From Nostoc commune NIES-4072 (GTDB lineage Bacteria; Cyanobacteriota; Cyanobacteriia; Cyanobacteriales; Nostocaceae), in the NCBI RefSeq assembly GCF_003113895.1, contig NZ_BDUD01000001.1:1959821-2023820 (forward strand): a DNA stretch of 64,000 nt, read 5' to 3'. Below, one piece after another: positions 1-9,773 of the stretch; within the stretch, counting starts at the first letter, position 1; each line of letters opens with the position of its first letter. The notes beneath the pieces were generated by a model. That model ran no database searches. It was not told where the DNA came from and saw only the letters and a list, made by a program, of their open reading frames with translations. A program made the translations under genes and the position numbers.

Positions 1-1442
1 AACGATCAATAGTTAAGATTGCAATTGCAAATATTGCTTTAGGTTTAACTGCTCAACTTGTCGGCGAGTGGTGGCGGCGACGACATCAATTAGAAAGGCT
101 TCCTAGCAGTTTTCATATTTTGCCATTAATTTATGCTGCATTCAGTGTATTGCTGCGTGTGAACACTTTCACCGAATGGACTGGTTTGTATTCCTTGGGT
201 GTAGCTCTAATTATCATTGGCGTAGGGCGACGCCGCGAAGACTTTAAACCCCTGTTGTACTTAGGAATTATTGGCGTATCAATTTCTGCCTATGAACTTT
301 TGTTCTATCAAATGTTACAAGCTTCAGGAGGAGCATTAGGCGATGGATTGATTGCCATGTCTACCCTTGGCGCAAGTATTATGTATGCTTACCGCATCCT
401 ATCGCCTTGGTTGGTAAGCTACTTACGGCTGACTCCTCAAGAACTGAAAGGAATTGCCCATATTCACTGGGCTTGGAGTAGCTGTTTATTAATGGCTGCC
501 ATTCCTCTTCCCATTGCAGTTAACCGTTTAGTGGGATTGGGAACGGGGGTATTTTTGATTCGTTATGCCATCTTTCAAGGACGAAATTCGCGCACTTCCC
601 CCAGCATTTTTGGAGGAATCACAATAGCCGAAATGTGGGTTTACCTTGGCTTATTAGAGGTAGCCGGGATGAGGGTTTATTGGCGCGAGACAGCAGTGGG
701 ACGATTTTGGGCTGGGCCATTAGTTCCGTGGAACGGTGCGATCGCCTGTGTGGTAGCCTATTTTCTGTACATATTACCTTGGGAAAATTGGGGTTGGTCT
801 AAAAGACCTTGGCAGCAAGCCGCCTATATCATACCACTGATAATTTTATGGGAAACTAGACTGCAAACTTACCCAATTACCTTGCTACTCGCAGCTGGAT
901 TTTACATCTTCCTTGCAAAGGTGGGTGAAAACATCCGTTTCACTTATGTTAGTGTGGCGTTGATTGATTGGGCACTTTACCGTTGGTTTGATTCCTTACG
1001 CTTGACTGATGCTTTATGGTATGTAACACCCATTGGGTTATCACTGCTTTACATTGCTCAAGTAGATACTCAACTGAAGCTACCAGAGAATAAAAGCGCT
1101 CGTCATATTCTGAGATTGCTAGGTAGTGGTTTAATTTGTGGGTGGGCAATTTTCTTTAATCAAAATGCAGCCTGGATACCTGGAATTTTCAGCCTCATCG
1201 CCATTTTTGCCGGATTAGCTTTGCGAGTTAGGGCTTTTCTCTACATTGGTACAGCCACTTTTTTAATTACTACAATCTATCAATCAGTCATTTTTAGTTT
1301 GCAGTACTCCTTTTTAAAATGGGTTGTTGGCTTGCTAGTTGGCATTCTCCTGATTTACATTGCCGCTAACTTTGAAACCCGTCGCGCTCAAATAACTTCC
1401 TTAATTCGTAGCGCCATTGATGAATTTCAATCATGGGAATAA
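1..1442 (+). CDS. Large multi-pass membrane protein, 3' end only
   Basis: The reading frame is open from base 3 without a start, so the gene begins before the window; only about 480 C-terminal residues are visible. They form a near-continuous series of hydrophobic segments separated by short charged loops, with an Arg/Trp-rich loop near base 70. The protein ends in a short cytoplasmic-looking tail after the last hydrophobic segment. This is an integral inner or thylakoid membrane protein. I do not recognise the family and propose no function. The TTG at 120 that would start a shorter ORF is internal, because coding continues upstream in the same frame. Confidence 0.8.
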   Translation, partial: RSIVKIAIANIALGLTAQLVGEWWRRRHQLERLPSSFHILPLIYAAFSVLLRVNTFTEWTGLYSLGVALIIIGVGRRREDFKPLLYLGIIGVSISAYELLFYQMLQASGGALGDGLIAMSTLGASIMYAYRILSPWLVSYLRLTPQELKGIAHIHWAWSSCLLMAAIPLPIAVNRLVGLGTGVFLIRYAIFQGRNSRTSPSIFGGITIAEMWVYLGLLEVAGMRVYWRETAVGRFWAGPLVPWNGAIACVVAYFLYILPWENWGWSKRPWQQAAYIIPLIILWETRLQTYPITLLLAAGFYIFLAKVGENIRFTYVSVALIDWALYRWFDSLRLTDALWYVTPIGLSLLYIAQVDTQLKLPENKSARHILRLLGSGLICGWAIFFNQNAAWIPGIFSLIAIFAGLALRVRAFLYIGTATFLITTIYQSVIFSLQYSFLKWVVGLLVGILLIYIAANFETRRAQITSLIRSAIDEFQSWE

Positions 1443-1596
1443 GGATAGCAACGCAAGGCAAAAGTCAGCAGATTTTTTCTAGCGATCAAACTGTGTTAAA
1501 AGGTAAGGGAAAATTCCATCCTTTCCCCTTTACCCCACTTCTGCAATCCGAACCCTATTGCAACAAAGCTCATGCCCTGCGGAATATATGCTGTAA

Positions 1597-2847
1597 TCAA
1601 TCACCAGCATTTCCTATTGCATTAATCGCAGCTTCTAAGGCGATCGCTACATGAGTCCAATGAGTTCCCCCCTGGCAATAAACCACATAGGGTTCACGTA
1701 AAGGCCCATCTGCCGATAATTCTAAGGTACTCCCTTCAATAAATGTCCCACCAGCCATGACTACCTTGCTCTCATACCCCGGCATTTCATCTGGAACAGG
1801 GTCAAGATAGGAACCGATGGGAGAATGCTGTTGTATCGCCTTACAGAAGGCAATTAGCTTTTCGGCAGAACCGAGTTTGATTGCCTGAATTACATCTCCA
1901 CGGGGAGCCAAGGGTGCGGGATTCACTGGATAACCAAGTTTGTCAAACACATAACCAGTTAAGTATGTCCCTTTCATCGCCTCTCCTACCATTTGCGGAG
2001 CCAGAAATAAGCCTTGGAACAGCAGACGATTTTGGTCAAAAGTAGCGCCGCCATAACTCCCAATACCGGGAGCCGTGAGGCGACAGGCCGATGCTTCCAC
2101 TAAGTCGGCGCGACCAGCAACATAACCGCCAGCGCTGACAATGGTACCACCAGGATTTTTAATCAATGACCCCGCCATTAAATCAGCACCTACGGCTGTA
2201 GGTTCCCTGGTTTCAATAAATTCGCCGTAGCAGTTATCCACAAAGCAAACGGTGTTCGGATTTTGCTGTTTGACTAAGTGGAGGATTTTTTCAATATCAG
2301 CAATTGATAAACTAGGACGCCAAGAATAGCCACAAGAACGCTGAATTAGCACTAAACGAGTATTTTCAGCCACACTAGTAGTTAAAGCTTGCCAATCTAT
2401 AGTTCCCTCTGGGGTTAGCTCCAATTGTCGGTAATTTATGCCAAACTCAAGAAGGGAACCTTGACCTTGACCCCGTAAACCAATGACTTCTTCAAGCGTA
2501 TCGTAGGGAGAACCGACCACTGCTAACATTTCATCTCCAGGACGGAGAACACCAAACAAAGCACAAGCGATCGCATGAGTTCCTGAAACGAACTGCACCC
2601 GCACGGCCGCAGCTTCAGCGCCCATAACTTCGGCAAAAACTTTATCTAAAGTTTCTCGTCCTAAATCATCGTGACCATAGCCACTTACACCAGCGAAGTG
2701 GTGTGCGCCTACACGGTGATTACGAAAAGCATCCAGCACTCGTTTTAGATTATGCTTGACCTGAGCGTCAATTCCAGAAAAAATTTCTAATAGTGCCTGT
2801 TCTGCTTGCCGCAGCTGTTCTAAGCTGTTCATCAGTTCCTCGTTCAA
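1597..2847 (-). CDS. PLP-dependent methionine gamma-lyase-like protein (aluminium resistance / YnbB family)
   Basis: 416 residues, a usual length for the family annotated as methionine gamma-lyase family or aluminium resistance protein, a fold-type I PLP enzyme group. Recognisable features are HHFAGVSGYGHDD near residue 48, the SGTHA segment near 89 that would cradle the cofactor phosphate, CFVDNCYGEF near 200, and SLIKNPGG near 228, whose lysine is the expected Schiff-base residue. The real substrate of these enzymes is not settled. It is transcribed divergently from desC, with only about 75 bp between the two starts, so the promoters must overlap. Family assignment is good; substrate is unknown. 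Confidence 0.85.
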   Translation of the reverse strand: MNEELMNSLEQLRQAEQALLEIFSGIDAQVKHNLKRVLDAFRNHRVGAHHFAGVSGYGHDDLGRETLDKVFAEVMGAEAAAVRVQFVSGTHAIACALFGVLRPGDEMLAVVGSPYDTLEEVIGLRGQGQGSLLEFGINYRQLELTPEGTIDWQALTTSVAENTRLVLIQRSCGYSWRPSLSIADIEKILHLVKQQNPNTVCFVDNCYGEFIETREPTAVGADLMAGSLIKNPGGTIVSAGGYVAGRADLVEASACRLTAPGIGSYGGATFDQNRLLFQGLFLAPQMVGEAMKGTYLTGYVFDKLGYPVNPAPLAPRGDVIQAIKLGSAEKLIAFCKAIQQHSPIGSYLDPVPDEMPGYESKVVMAGGTFIEGSTLELSADGPLREPYVVYCQGGTHWTHVAIALEAAINAIGNAGD

Positions 2848-2923
2848 AAAAAATTAAATTATAGATATGCGGATTTTTAGATCGCGCAGACTAGGCTGGA
2901 AAATTCTTTCTTCAGGTTACTGC

Positions 2924-3745
2924 ATGACAATTGCTACCTCAACTAAACCTCAAATTAACTGGGTTAATACCCTGTTCTTCATTGCACTGCACATCGGCGC
3001 TTTATTTGCCTTTGTTCCTGGTAACTTTAGCTGGACGGCAGTTGGTGTGGGTTTCTTGCTGTATTGGGTGACTGGCGGCTTAGGCGTTACTCTAGGATTT
3101 CATCGCCTTGTCACCCACCGCAGTTTTCAAACTCCCAAGTGGCTAGAGTATCTTTTGGTTTTCTTTGGAACACTCTCGTGTCAAGGAGGCCCTATTGAGT
3201 GGGTCGGGACACATCGCATTCATCATCTAAACTCTGATACTGACGCTGATCCCCATGACTCTAATAAAGGCTTCTGGTGGAGCCACATGGATTGGCTGAT
3301 TCATTATTGTCCCGCTCACGCTGATGTTCCTCGTTTCACCAAAGACATTGCCGAAGACCCAGTTTATCAGTTTTTAGAAAAATATTTCATTTTGATCCAG
3401 GTTGCTCTAGGCGTATTGCTTTTACTTCTGGGTGGCTGGCCCTTTGTTATTTGGGGAATTTTTGTTCGCATTGTCTGGGTTTATCACTGCACCTGGTTGG
3501 TGAACAGCGCTACTCATAAGTTTGGCTATCGGAGCTATGATTCTGGTGATAGATCGACTAATTGCTGGTGGGTAGCCGTACTAGTTTTCGGTGAAGGCTG
3601 GCATAACAACCATCATGCTTTTCAATACTCAGCTCGTCATGGGCTGGAATGGTGGGAAATCGATTTAACCTGGATGACTGTTCAATTGCTGCAAGCAGTT
3701 GGTTTGGCTACTAATGTGAAGTTGGCCCCAATAAAAACTAGTTAG
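2924..3745 (+). CDS. desC: Delta-9 acyl-lipid desaturase DesC
   Basis: Introduces the first double bond at C9 of stearoyl chains already esterified to membrane glycerolipids, using ferredoxin and a di-iron centre. The three histidine boxes are visible: HRLVTH at 60-65, HRIHH at 97-101 and HNNHH at 227-231, between four hydrophobic segments. I start at the ATG at 2924, giving 273 residues; an ATG at 2867 in the same frame would add 19 basic residues foreign to the family. It is followed by a small hairpin and then desA, so the desaturase genes are clustered but probably separate transcripts. DesC acts before DesA and DesB in the pathway. Confidence 0.93.
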   Translation: MTIATSTKPQINWVNTLFFIALHIGALFAFVPGNFSWTAVGVGFLLYWVTGGLGVTLGFHRLVTHRSFQTPKWLEYLLVFFGTLSCQGGPIEWVGTHRIHHLNSDTDADPHDSNKGFWWSHMDWLIHYCPAHADVPRFTKDIAEDPVYQFLEKYFILIQVALGVLLLLLGGWPFVIWGIFVRIVWVYHCTWLVNSATHKFGYRSYDSGDRSTNCWWVAVLVFGEGWHNNHHAFQYSARHGLEWWEIDLTWMTVQLLQAVGLATNVKLAPIKTS

Positions 3746-3751
3746 GAGTAG

Positions 3752-3771
3752 AGACGCGATTAATCGCGTCT
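3752..3771. repeat. Perfect 20-bp hairpin repeat after desC
   Basis: AGACGCGATTAATCGCGTCT is a perfect palindrome seven bases after the desC stop. Close relatives occur twice in tandem at about 22396-22449, and a decayed one at about 57447-57470. It may act as a weak terminator (no long T run) and belongs to a dispersed hairpin family. Confidence 0.7.
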
Positions 3772-3965
3772 GTACAAAAGTTATGATGCGTAACGTTTTT
3801 AACTCATAACTCATCACTTTTAACTCCTTCCTTTTCAAAAAGCTATTTACTGGTGCGCTTGTGTCCGTTAGATTGCTATAATCCGAAGCGCTAATATTAA
3901 GAATTTTTGCGGCAAGTTACTTTTTTGGTGACTTGGTGGAGGAGTTTGTTGTTTCTCAGGTGTCC

Positions 3966-5018
3966 ATGACTACATCAATAATTAATAGCCAGAAACTAAG
4001 TGACGAGCCTAGTAATTCCGACTTTCGGCTCAAAGATATTGTTAAAACCCTGCCACGGGAATGTTTTCAGCAGAACCGTCGCAAAGCTTGGACACAAGTA
4101 CTGCTCAGTGTCTTGGCGGTTGGCTTGGGCTATTACAGCCTGATCGTTACTCCTTGGTTTCTCTTGCCCCTAGCTTGGGTTTTTACGGGCACTGCTTTAA
4201 CAGGTTTTTTTGTAATTGGGCATGATTGTGGTCACAGGTCTTTTGCCAAACGTCGTTGGGTGAATGATTTGGTGGGGCATTTCTTCATGATGCCGTTGAT
4301 TTACCCCTTTCACAGTTGGCGCATTAAGCATAATTATCACCATACTCATACCAACAAGCTGGATGAGGATAATGCTTGGCATCCAATTAGACCAGAAGTG
4401 TTTGAAGATTGGGATAAAATCCGGCAGTCTGCTTTTGAGTTGTTCATGCGTAAACGCCTCTGGTGGGTAGGTTCCATTGGACATTGGGCTGTGGTGCATT
4501 TTGATTGGCGGAACTTCAAAACGAAAGACCAATCGAGTATCAAGCTTTCTGTGGCTGTAGTAGTTGTGTTTGCGGCGATCGCTTTCCCACTTCTCATCGC
4601 CACAACTGGTATCTGGGGATTTGTCAAGTTTTGGCTAGTGCCCTGGATGATTTACCATTTTTGGATGAGTACTTTTACTATTGTTCACCACACTGCCGCA
4701 GATGTTCCTTTTGCGACAGCGAACAAGTGGAACGAAGCTTTAGCACAGCTAGCTGGCACTATTCATTGCGATTATCCGCGCTGGGTAGAAATCCTATGCC
4801 ACGATATCAATGTTCATGTCCCTCATCATATTTCCACTGCGATTCCTTCTTATAATTTGCGGCTAGCTTACAGCAGCATCAAAGAAAATTGGGAGCCTTA
4901 TCTGCATGATGAGTGTCAGTTTTCTTGGCCTTTAATGAAGCAGATTACAGACCAATGTCAACTATACACAACTGATGTTGGTTATAAGACTTTCAAGGAA
5001 TATTATACAGGGCGATAA
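3966..5018 (+). CDS. desA: Delta-12 acyl-lipid desaturase DesA
   Basis: Converts oleoyl to linoleoyl chains on membrane lipids; a di-iron, ferredoxin-dependent membrane enzyme. Histidine boxes are HDCGH at 86-90, HNYHH at 122-126 and HVPHH at 284-288. The start ATG at 3966 gives 350 residues, normal for DesA; a GTG/TTG start at 3933 would add 11 unlikely residues. It lies between desC and desB. A hairpin (ACGCTCT/AGAGCGT, 5039-5062) follows the stop and separates it from desB. In cyanobacteria desA is typically cold-inducible; I see no specific regulatory motif that proves this here. Confidence 0.93.
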   Translation: MTTSIINSQKLSDEPSNSDFRLKDIVKTLPRECFQQNRRKAWTQVLLSVLAVGLGYYSLIVTPWFLLPLAWVFTGTALTGFFVIGHDCGHRSFAKRRWVNDLVGHFFMMPLIYPFHSWRIKHNYHHTHTNKLDEDNAWHPIRPEVFEDWDKIRQSAFELFMRKRLWWVGSIGHWAVVHFDWRNFKTKDQSSIKLSVAVVVVFAAIAFPLLIATTGIWGFVKFWLVPWMIYHFWMSTFTIVHHTAADVPFATANKWNEALAQLAGTIHCDYPRWVEILCHDINVHVPHHISTAIPSYNLRLAYSSIKENWEPYLHDECQFSWPLMKQITDQCQLYTTDVGYKTFKEYYTGR

Positions 5019-5038
5019 ATAGCGCTGTGATTACACTC

Positions 5039-5062
5039 ACGCTCTTGAACCAACGAGAGCGT
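5039..5062 (+). terminator. Hairpin between desA and desB
   Basis: Seven-base arms ACGCTCT and AGAGCGT with a 10-base loop, followed by TTATC. Only a short T run, so a weak terminator or processing site; inference from position. Confidence 0.4.
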
Positions 5063-5236
5063 TTATCATGCTGTGTTTAAATAGAATCTGGCAATTTTTT
5101 ATTAACTAAAATTGTTAGGCAAATTGCCAGAAATTATCCTCTTATATGTTAGCGATCGCTAGTTTCGTGGGCATCCTAGAGGTGAGATAATTTTGTCTCA
5201 AATAAAGTTCCGATTTACATCCAACAAAAAAATCCA

Positions 5237-6316
5237 GTGCCATCAAATATCATCAGTTTCAACAATCCTCTTAGCGGTGAAACGTCTGAGGATACGACTA
5301 AATTACCTTTCACTCTTCAAGATTTAAAAGCTTCAATTCCTGCTGAATGCTTTCAGCCCAATGTGACAAAATCACTTTTTTACTTCTTTCGTGACATCCT
5401 GATTATCGGTCTGCTTTATGCAGTTGCTCATTACCTAGATTCTTGGCTTTTCTTCCCAATTTTCTGGTTAATGCAAGGAACAATGTTTTGGGCTTTGTTT
5501 GTAGTCGGACATGACTGCGGACACCAATCTTTTTCTAAGCATAAATGGCTCAATGATTTGATTGGACATCTTTCTCACACACCAATACTTGTTCCTTATC
5601 ATGGTTGGCGGATTAGTCACAGAACTCATCACAAAAATACTGGCAACATCGATAATGATGAAAGCTGGTATCCTGTAAGCGAATCACAATATAAGGACAT
5701 GCCTTTAGCCCAAAAGATAGGCAGATATTATGTTTTTCTCTTGGCTTATCCTGTGTATTTGTTTAAGCGTTCTCCTAATAAAGAAGGCTCCCACTTTTTG
5801 CCTAGCAGTTCGCTTTTCAAACCATCGGAAAAATGGGATGTCCTAACTAGCACTATACTTTTGATTGGCATGGTAGGTTTGCTAGGTTTCCTCACCTACC
5901 AATGGGGTTGGATGTGGTTGCTAAAATATTACGCTGTGCCTTACCTTGTGTTTATAGTTTGGCTAGATTTGGTGACGTTCTTGCACCACACCGAGCCAGA
6001 GCTTCCTTGGTATCGTGGAGAAGATTGGACTTTTTTAAAAGGCGCAATTTCTAGTATTGATCGTGATTATGGTTTGGTTAATCATATCCATCACGATATC
6101 GGTACTCATGTTGCTCACCATATATTCCTTAACATCCCTCACTACAATTTGCTCAAAGCAACTGAGGCAATAAAACCAGTGATGGGTGAATATTTCCACA
6201 AATCGGAAGAACCAATTTGGAAGTCAGTATGGAATTCATGCATCAACTGCCATTTTGTCCCTGATACTGGTAGTAAGGTTTACTACACATCCAACAATAA
6301 GCTAACTAAAGATTAA
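5237..6316 (+). CDS. desB: Omega-3 (delta-15) acyl-lipid desaturase DesB
   Basis: Adds the omega-3 double bond to linoleoyl chains, giving alpha-linolenic acid in membrane lipids. The histidine boxes are HDCGH at 92-96, HRTHH about 30 residues later and HVAHH near residue 295; two pairs of hydrophobic segments lie between them. 359 residues with a GTG start at 5237; there is no ATG in a better position. Related in sequence to DesA, as expected of the DesA/DesB group, and distinct from DesC. It is followed immediately by a strong hairpin terminator, so it closes the desaturase cluster. Confidence 0.93.
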   Translation: MPSNIISFNNPLSGETSEDTTKLPFTLQDLKASIPAECFQPNVTKSLFYFFRDILIIGLLYAVAHYLDSWLFFPIFWLMQGTMFWALFVVGHDCGHQSFSKHKWLNDLIGHLSHTPILVPYHGWRISHRTHHKNTGNIDNDESWYPVSESQYKDMPLAQKIGRYYVFLLAYPVYLFKRSPNKEGSHFLPSSSLFKPSEKWDVLTSTILLIGMVGLLGFLTYQWGWMWLLKYYAVPYLVFIVWLDLVTFLHHTEPELPWYRGEDWTFLKGAISSIDRDYGLVNHIHHDIGTHVAHHIFLNIPHYNLLKATEAIKPVMGEYFHKSEEPIWKSVWNSCINCHFVPDTGSKVYYTSNNKLTKD

Positions 6317-6322
6317 GACTCA

Positions 6323-6360
6323 GATTCCCGGCTTCTTTAAAGAAGCCGGGAATCTTGTAT
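6323..6360 (+). terminator. Strong hairpin terminator of desB
   Basis: A perfect 32-bp palindrome, arms GATTCCCGGCTTCTTT and its complement, starts six bases after the desB stop and is followed by TTGTATTTT. A shorter relative sits at 26300-26329, so the stem is also one of the dispersed Nostoc-type hairpins. Confidence 0.8.
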
Positions 6361-6798
6361 TTTCGTCAATGCTTTCTGACTTAACCATTTAGTACTGCCT
6401 AATTTAGATATTTTAGAAAAGTTGTATTAAAGATTACTTAAAGACTTTACTAAAACTTACCTTTTAAGGGGCGTTGGCGTAGCCCGCCGCAGGGATCGCA
6501 TATTACATTATTAGTGATTCTAACTCTGGGAGTATTTGAGTATCCTTAGCCTGCGGTAAATTTCAACTTCCTAGCTGTAAAATAAAATATAGATAAATGA
6601 CGTTCGCTGATTCTAGGGCGATCGGAACCTTTGCGCTAGACGCTCTTTCTTGCTTATGCAGAGACACCAGTTAAGTTTATCTAAATGTAGTGACTTAAGA
6701 CCATTACCTGCTAGGGTTATAAATCAGTACAGACTAGACTATATATAGTATAGACAATTTACCCAAAAGTCTTTCTAACTTTAAAATCAGAGGTATCA
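6361..6798. other. Intergenic region with one GC-rich repeat
   Basis: About 440 bp without a supported gene. At 6469-6500 it holds one GC-rich dispersed repeat related to GCGATGCCTACGGCGGGC (reverse strand); other members are at 21702-21733 inside the kinase gene, 29548-29579 and 62460-62489. TA-rich sequence near 6740-6757 could carry the promoter of the next gene, but no clear -35/-10 pair is assigned. Confidence 0.6.
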
Positions 6799-7494
6799 AT
6801 GATTATAACTAATTTTAGCAAACAAAGAAATGAATTTAAGGAACCTAAAGTACTCAAAGCTAAACCACATTGGCAAGGACAAAATTTGAGCGATACTCCC
6901 ATCAAAAGTAAAGACCCTAAGACAGAAGATACAGCACCCGATAGTTCGATTTTAAATAACTTGAATCGTGGTCGAGTTGCTATTTTTATTGATGGCTTAA
7001 GTCTGTTTCATACAGCTTTACAACTCGGTATAGAAATTGACTACGTTAAATTGCTTTGTCATTTAACTAACGGTTCAAGACTATTACGTGCTTTCTTCTA
7101 TACTGGGGTTGATATCAGTAATGAAAAGCAACAAGGTTTTTTATTGTGGATGCGTCGTAATGGCTATCGTGTAGTAGCTAAAGATATCGCGCAACCAGCA
7201 GAAAATTTCAAAAAATCAAATTTGAACGTAGAAATTGCTGTAGACATGATAACCTTAGCTCCTTATTATGATACTGCGGTTTTAGTCAGTGGCGATGGGG
7301 ATCTAGCTTATGCTGTGAACGCCGTCAGCAGAATGGGGGTTCGCGTAGAAGTGGTGAGTCTACAAAATACCACTAGTGAAAGCTTGATTGATGTTGCTGA
7401 TTGCTTCATTGACCTTGATAGTATTAAGACACACATTCAAAAAGATTCTAATGTTGGCTATAGTTATCGCACGCCTTCAAATTCAAACCTTTAA
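6799..7494 (+). CDS. NYN domain (DUF88/LabA-like) protein
   Basis: 231 residues. The first 50 or so are polar and probably disordered; the NYN domain follows, a PIN-like nuclease fold. Visible acidic motifs are AIFIDGLSLFH near residue 62, AVDMITLAPYYDTAVLVSGD near 150 and the DGD after it, with VADCFIDLD near the end. These match the metal-binding aspartates of the LabA/DUF88 group, proteins linked in cyanobacteria to circadian output and, in others, to RNA cleavage. Whether this one cleaves RNA is not shown. It appears monocistronic, about 350 bp before the two-component pair. Confidence 0.82.
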   Translation: MIITNFSKQRNEFKEPKVLKAKPHWQGQNLSDTPIKSKDPKTEDTAPDSSILNNLNRGRVAIFIDGLSLFHTALQLGIEIDYVKLLCHLTNGSRLLRAFFYTGVDISNEKQQGFLLWMRRNGYRVVAKDIAQPAENFKKSNLNVEIAVDMITLAPYYDTAVLVSGDGDLAYAVNAVSRMGVRVEVVSLQNTTSESLIDVADCFIDLDSIKTHIQKDSNVGYSYRTPSNSNL

Positions 7495-7707
7495 AACTGT
7501 ATTTCAAATCTATCGAAATTTATACTGAGTTATTGCAAGCCTGTAGAACTTTTATCAGGTTGAGTGGGGTTTGAATCCCCATTCATACTGGTTAGATTCC
7601 TTAGTACAGCTTGGTAAAAATCCATCTACAATCTCCAAACACATGAGGAGGTTAAGCCGTTTGTTTAAGACTCTTATTAAAGGTAGGTAAACTTCCGTCA
7701 CAGTATA

Positions 7708-7806
7708 CTAGTAGTCTGTCCCAAAAGTTTTGAGAGGTTAGTGGTGTTCAGATCCCCGACTTCTTGAAGCTAGCAGCCCCGCAAAATTAATGGGACAGAC
7801 CATTAG
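7708..7806. repeat. MITE-like inverted-repeat element upstream of the response regulator
   Basis: The ends carry perfect 10-bp inverted repeats, GTCTGTCCCA (7714-7723) and TGGGACAGAC (7791-7800). Allowing mismatches, the similarity extends to about 25 bp on each side. No coding capacity and no clear target duplication. The rest of 7495-7847 shows no gene. The element ends about 40 bp before the response-regulator start, so it may supply or disturb its promoter. Confidence 0.6.
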
Positions 7807-7847
7807 TTGCCAGTTCTATTTGCGTATTTTGCTTGGTCTTAATTGAA

Positions 7848-8558
7848 ATGGATATTTTAATAGTTGAAGATGAACCAGAAATTGCTCATTTAATTGAACT
7901 CTCTTTAGAAAAAGAAGGATTTTTTTGTCGCACTAGCCGCGATGGAATGAATGCTTTGCGGATGTTTCAAGAGCAACCACCTGATTTAATCATTCTAGAT
8001 TTAATGATTCCTGGTTTGGATGGGTTGGAAGTTTGTGCTAGAATTCGCCAGAAACCAGGTGCCAAAGATCCTTACATTTTGATGCTCACGGCTAAGGGTG
8101 AGGAAATTGATCGCGTCATTGGTCTATCTACTGGTGCTGACGATTACATGGTCAAACCTTTTAGCCCCAGAGAGTTAGTCGCTAGGGTGCGGGCACTATT
8201 GCGGCGTAGCCTCCGCCAAGGGGGACAGCATCAAGTCAATCGTACCCAACACTTTATTGTCGATGTAGACCAGCGCACTGCTAGTCGTCAGATGGATTCT
8301 CAAGAAGTTGAAGTTTTGGACTTAACTACTCTAGAATTTAACTTGCTAACTACCTTTGTCAGCAATCCTGGTCGAGTTTGGAACCGCACTCAACTAATTG
8401 ATAAACTATGGGGAGATAACTTTTTTGGCGATGAACGAGTGGTGGATACTCATGTAGCTCGGTTGCGAAAAAAGATTGAGCCTGATTCGGCAAATCCTAC
8501 TTTTATTAAAACTGTTGTTGGGGTGGGCTATAAATTTGAAGATCCTCTGGTAGGGTAA
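7848..8558 (+). CDS. OmpR/PhoB-family response regulator
   Basis: 236 residues from the ATG at 7848 (a TTG at 7833 is possible but gives an atypical N-terminus). Receiver domain: acidic pocket E7-D8, phosphorylation site D51 in ILDLMIPG, T81 and K103. A winged-helix DNA-binding domain fills the C-terminal half and ends with KTVVGVGYKFEDP. The next gene, six bases downstream, is its likely cognate kinase. The target genes cannot be read from the sequence; I do not equate it with any named cyanobacterial regulator. Confidence 0.9.
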   Translation: MDILIVEDEPEIAHLIELSLEKEGFFCRTSRDGMNALRMFQEQPPDLIILDLMIPGLDGLEVCARIRQKPGAKDPYILMLTAKGEEIDRVIGLSTGADDYMVKPFSPRELVARVRALLRRSLRQGGQHQVNRTQHFIVDVDQRTASRQMDSQEVEVLDLTTLEFNLLTTFVSNPGRVWNRTQLIDKLWGDNFFGDERVVDTHVARLRKKIEPDSANPTFIKTVVGVGYKFEDPLVG

Positions 8559-8563
8559 ATCTT

Positions 8564-9652
8564 ATGAAAATGGGGCTGAGAACGCGCCTATTTCTCTCCC
8601 ACTTAGTTGTAATGCTCGTGGGGGTAGCTAGTTTGGTGAGCATCAGCAAAATTTCTTCCCCTCGTTTGTTTGTACTGCATTTGGAACGATTAGAAAATCA
8701 GGGGTTTGACTTAATCGATGTTCGTACTGAATTGGTTGCAGGATTTGAACTTGCTTGGCAGCGAAGCACTATTTGGTCAGTCTTAGTCGGTACCACCGCC
8801 GCCGGAGGATTGAGTTACTGGGTGTCCAGACGGATTATGCAGAGGTTGACCGAGATGGAACAAATCACCCAAAAATTTGCTGCTGGTCAGATGGATGCAC
8901 GACTACCTATGTCTGACATTCCCGAACTTAATAGATTGGGTGCTAGTTTCAACCGGATGGCAGCCAGTTTAGAAGGGGTAGAAGCGCGGCGGCGAGAAGT
9001 GATTGGAGACATGACCCATGAATTACGGACACCGTTAACAGTGGTGCGTGGTTACTTGGAAGAATTGGCTGATGGGGAAATTGAAGCATCTCCTGAAATT
9101 TATCGGCGTTTAGCTAAAGAAACTAAGCGCTTAGAGCGATTGGTGAACGATTTACAAGAACTATCTAAGGCAGAAGCTGGTTATTTGCCAATTAATATCC
9201 AACGGGTAAATCTGCGTCCGTTATTAGAATCATTAGTGGAGAAATTTACCGACCAACTGTTGGAGGATGGGCCAGTTCTGGTATTGCAATGTCCATCTGT
9301 GCTGCCTCCTGTATTAGCAGATATTGACCGCACAGAACAGGTGTTGGTCAATTTGCTAGGTAATGCAGTGCGTTACACGAATGAAGGTTCAATTACCATT
9401 TGTGTTGGAACTGAAGGATCTCAACTCTGGATTGCGGTTATAGATACAGGTATTGGTATCGCTCCAGAAAATTTGCCTCATGTGTTTGAGCGCTTCTGGC
9501 GAGCCGATCAGTCGCGCGATCGCCATTCGGGAGGTACTGGTATTGGTTTAACTATTTCCCGTCGTTTGATTGAACTACAAGGCGGTCAGATTCAGGTAGA
9601 AAGTGAGTTGGGAGTTGGCAGTACGTTTCGGTTTTTTCTGCCTTTAGCTTGA
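8564..9652 (+). CDS. Membrane sensor histidine kinase (HAMP-HisKA-HATPase)
   Basis: 362 residues. Two hydrophobic segments, near 8-30 and 70-90, enclose a short periplasmic loop of only about 40 residues, so the sensor part is small. A HAMP domain follows (about 90-142), then the H-box MTHELRTPL with phospho-acceptor H152, the N-box VNLLGNAVRYT, and G-boxes DTGIGI and GGTGIGL. Directly coupled to the preceding regulator. The signal is unknown; a loop this short often means that membrane state or a partner protein is sensed. Confidence 0.9.
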   Translation: MKMGLRTRLFLSHLVVMLVGVASLVSISKISSPRLFVLHLERLENQGFDLIDVRTELVAGFELAWQRSTIWSVLVGTTAAGGLSYWVSRRIMQRLTEMEQITQKFAAGQMDARLPMSDIPELNRLGASFNRMAASLEGVEARRREVIGDMTHELRTPLTVVRGYLEELADGEIEASPEIYRRLAKETKRLERLVNDLQELSKAEAGYLPINIQRVNLRPLLESLVEKFTDQLLEDGPVLVLQCPSVLPPVLADIDRTEQVLVNLLGNAVRYTNEGSITICVGTEGSQLWIAVIDTGIGIAPENLPHVFERFWRADQSRDRHSGGTGIGLTISRRLIELQGGQIQVESELGVGSTFRFFLPLA

Positions 9653-9773
9653 GATAAAAGATTGACACAATGTAGTCACTGCTGTGTCATACCCAATTGC
9701 TAATTTGAAAGTATCCAAATTCTTTGTTTTTTGATGGATGCGGAAATTTTGGCAGTACATAGAGTCTAATATT

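Noticed and set aside
1433..1654. ORF of 73 codons after the first gene
   Set aside because: Overlaps the end of the preceding gene and the 3' end of the lyase gene on the other strand; no coding character.
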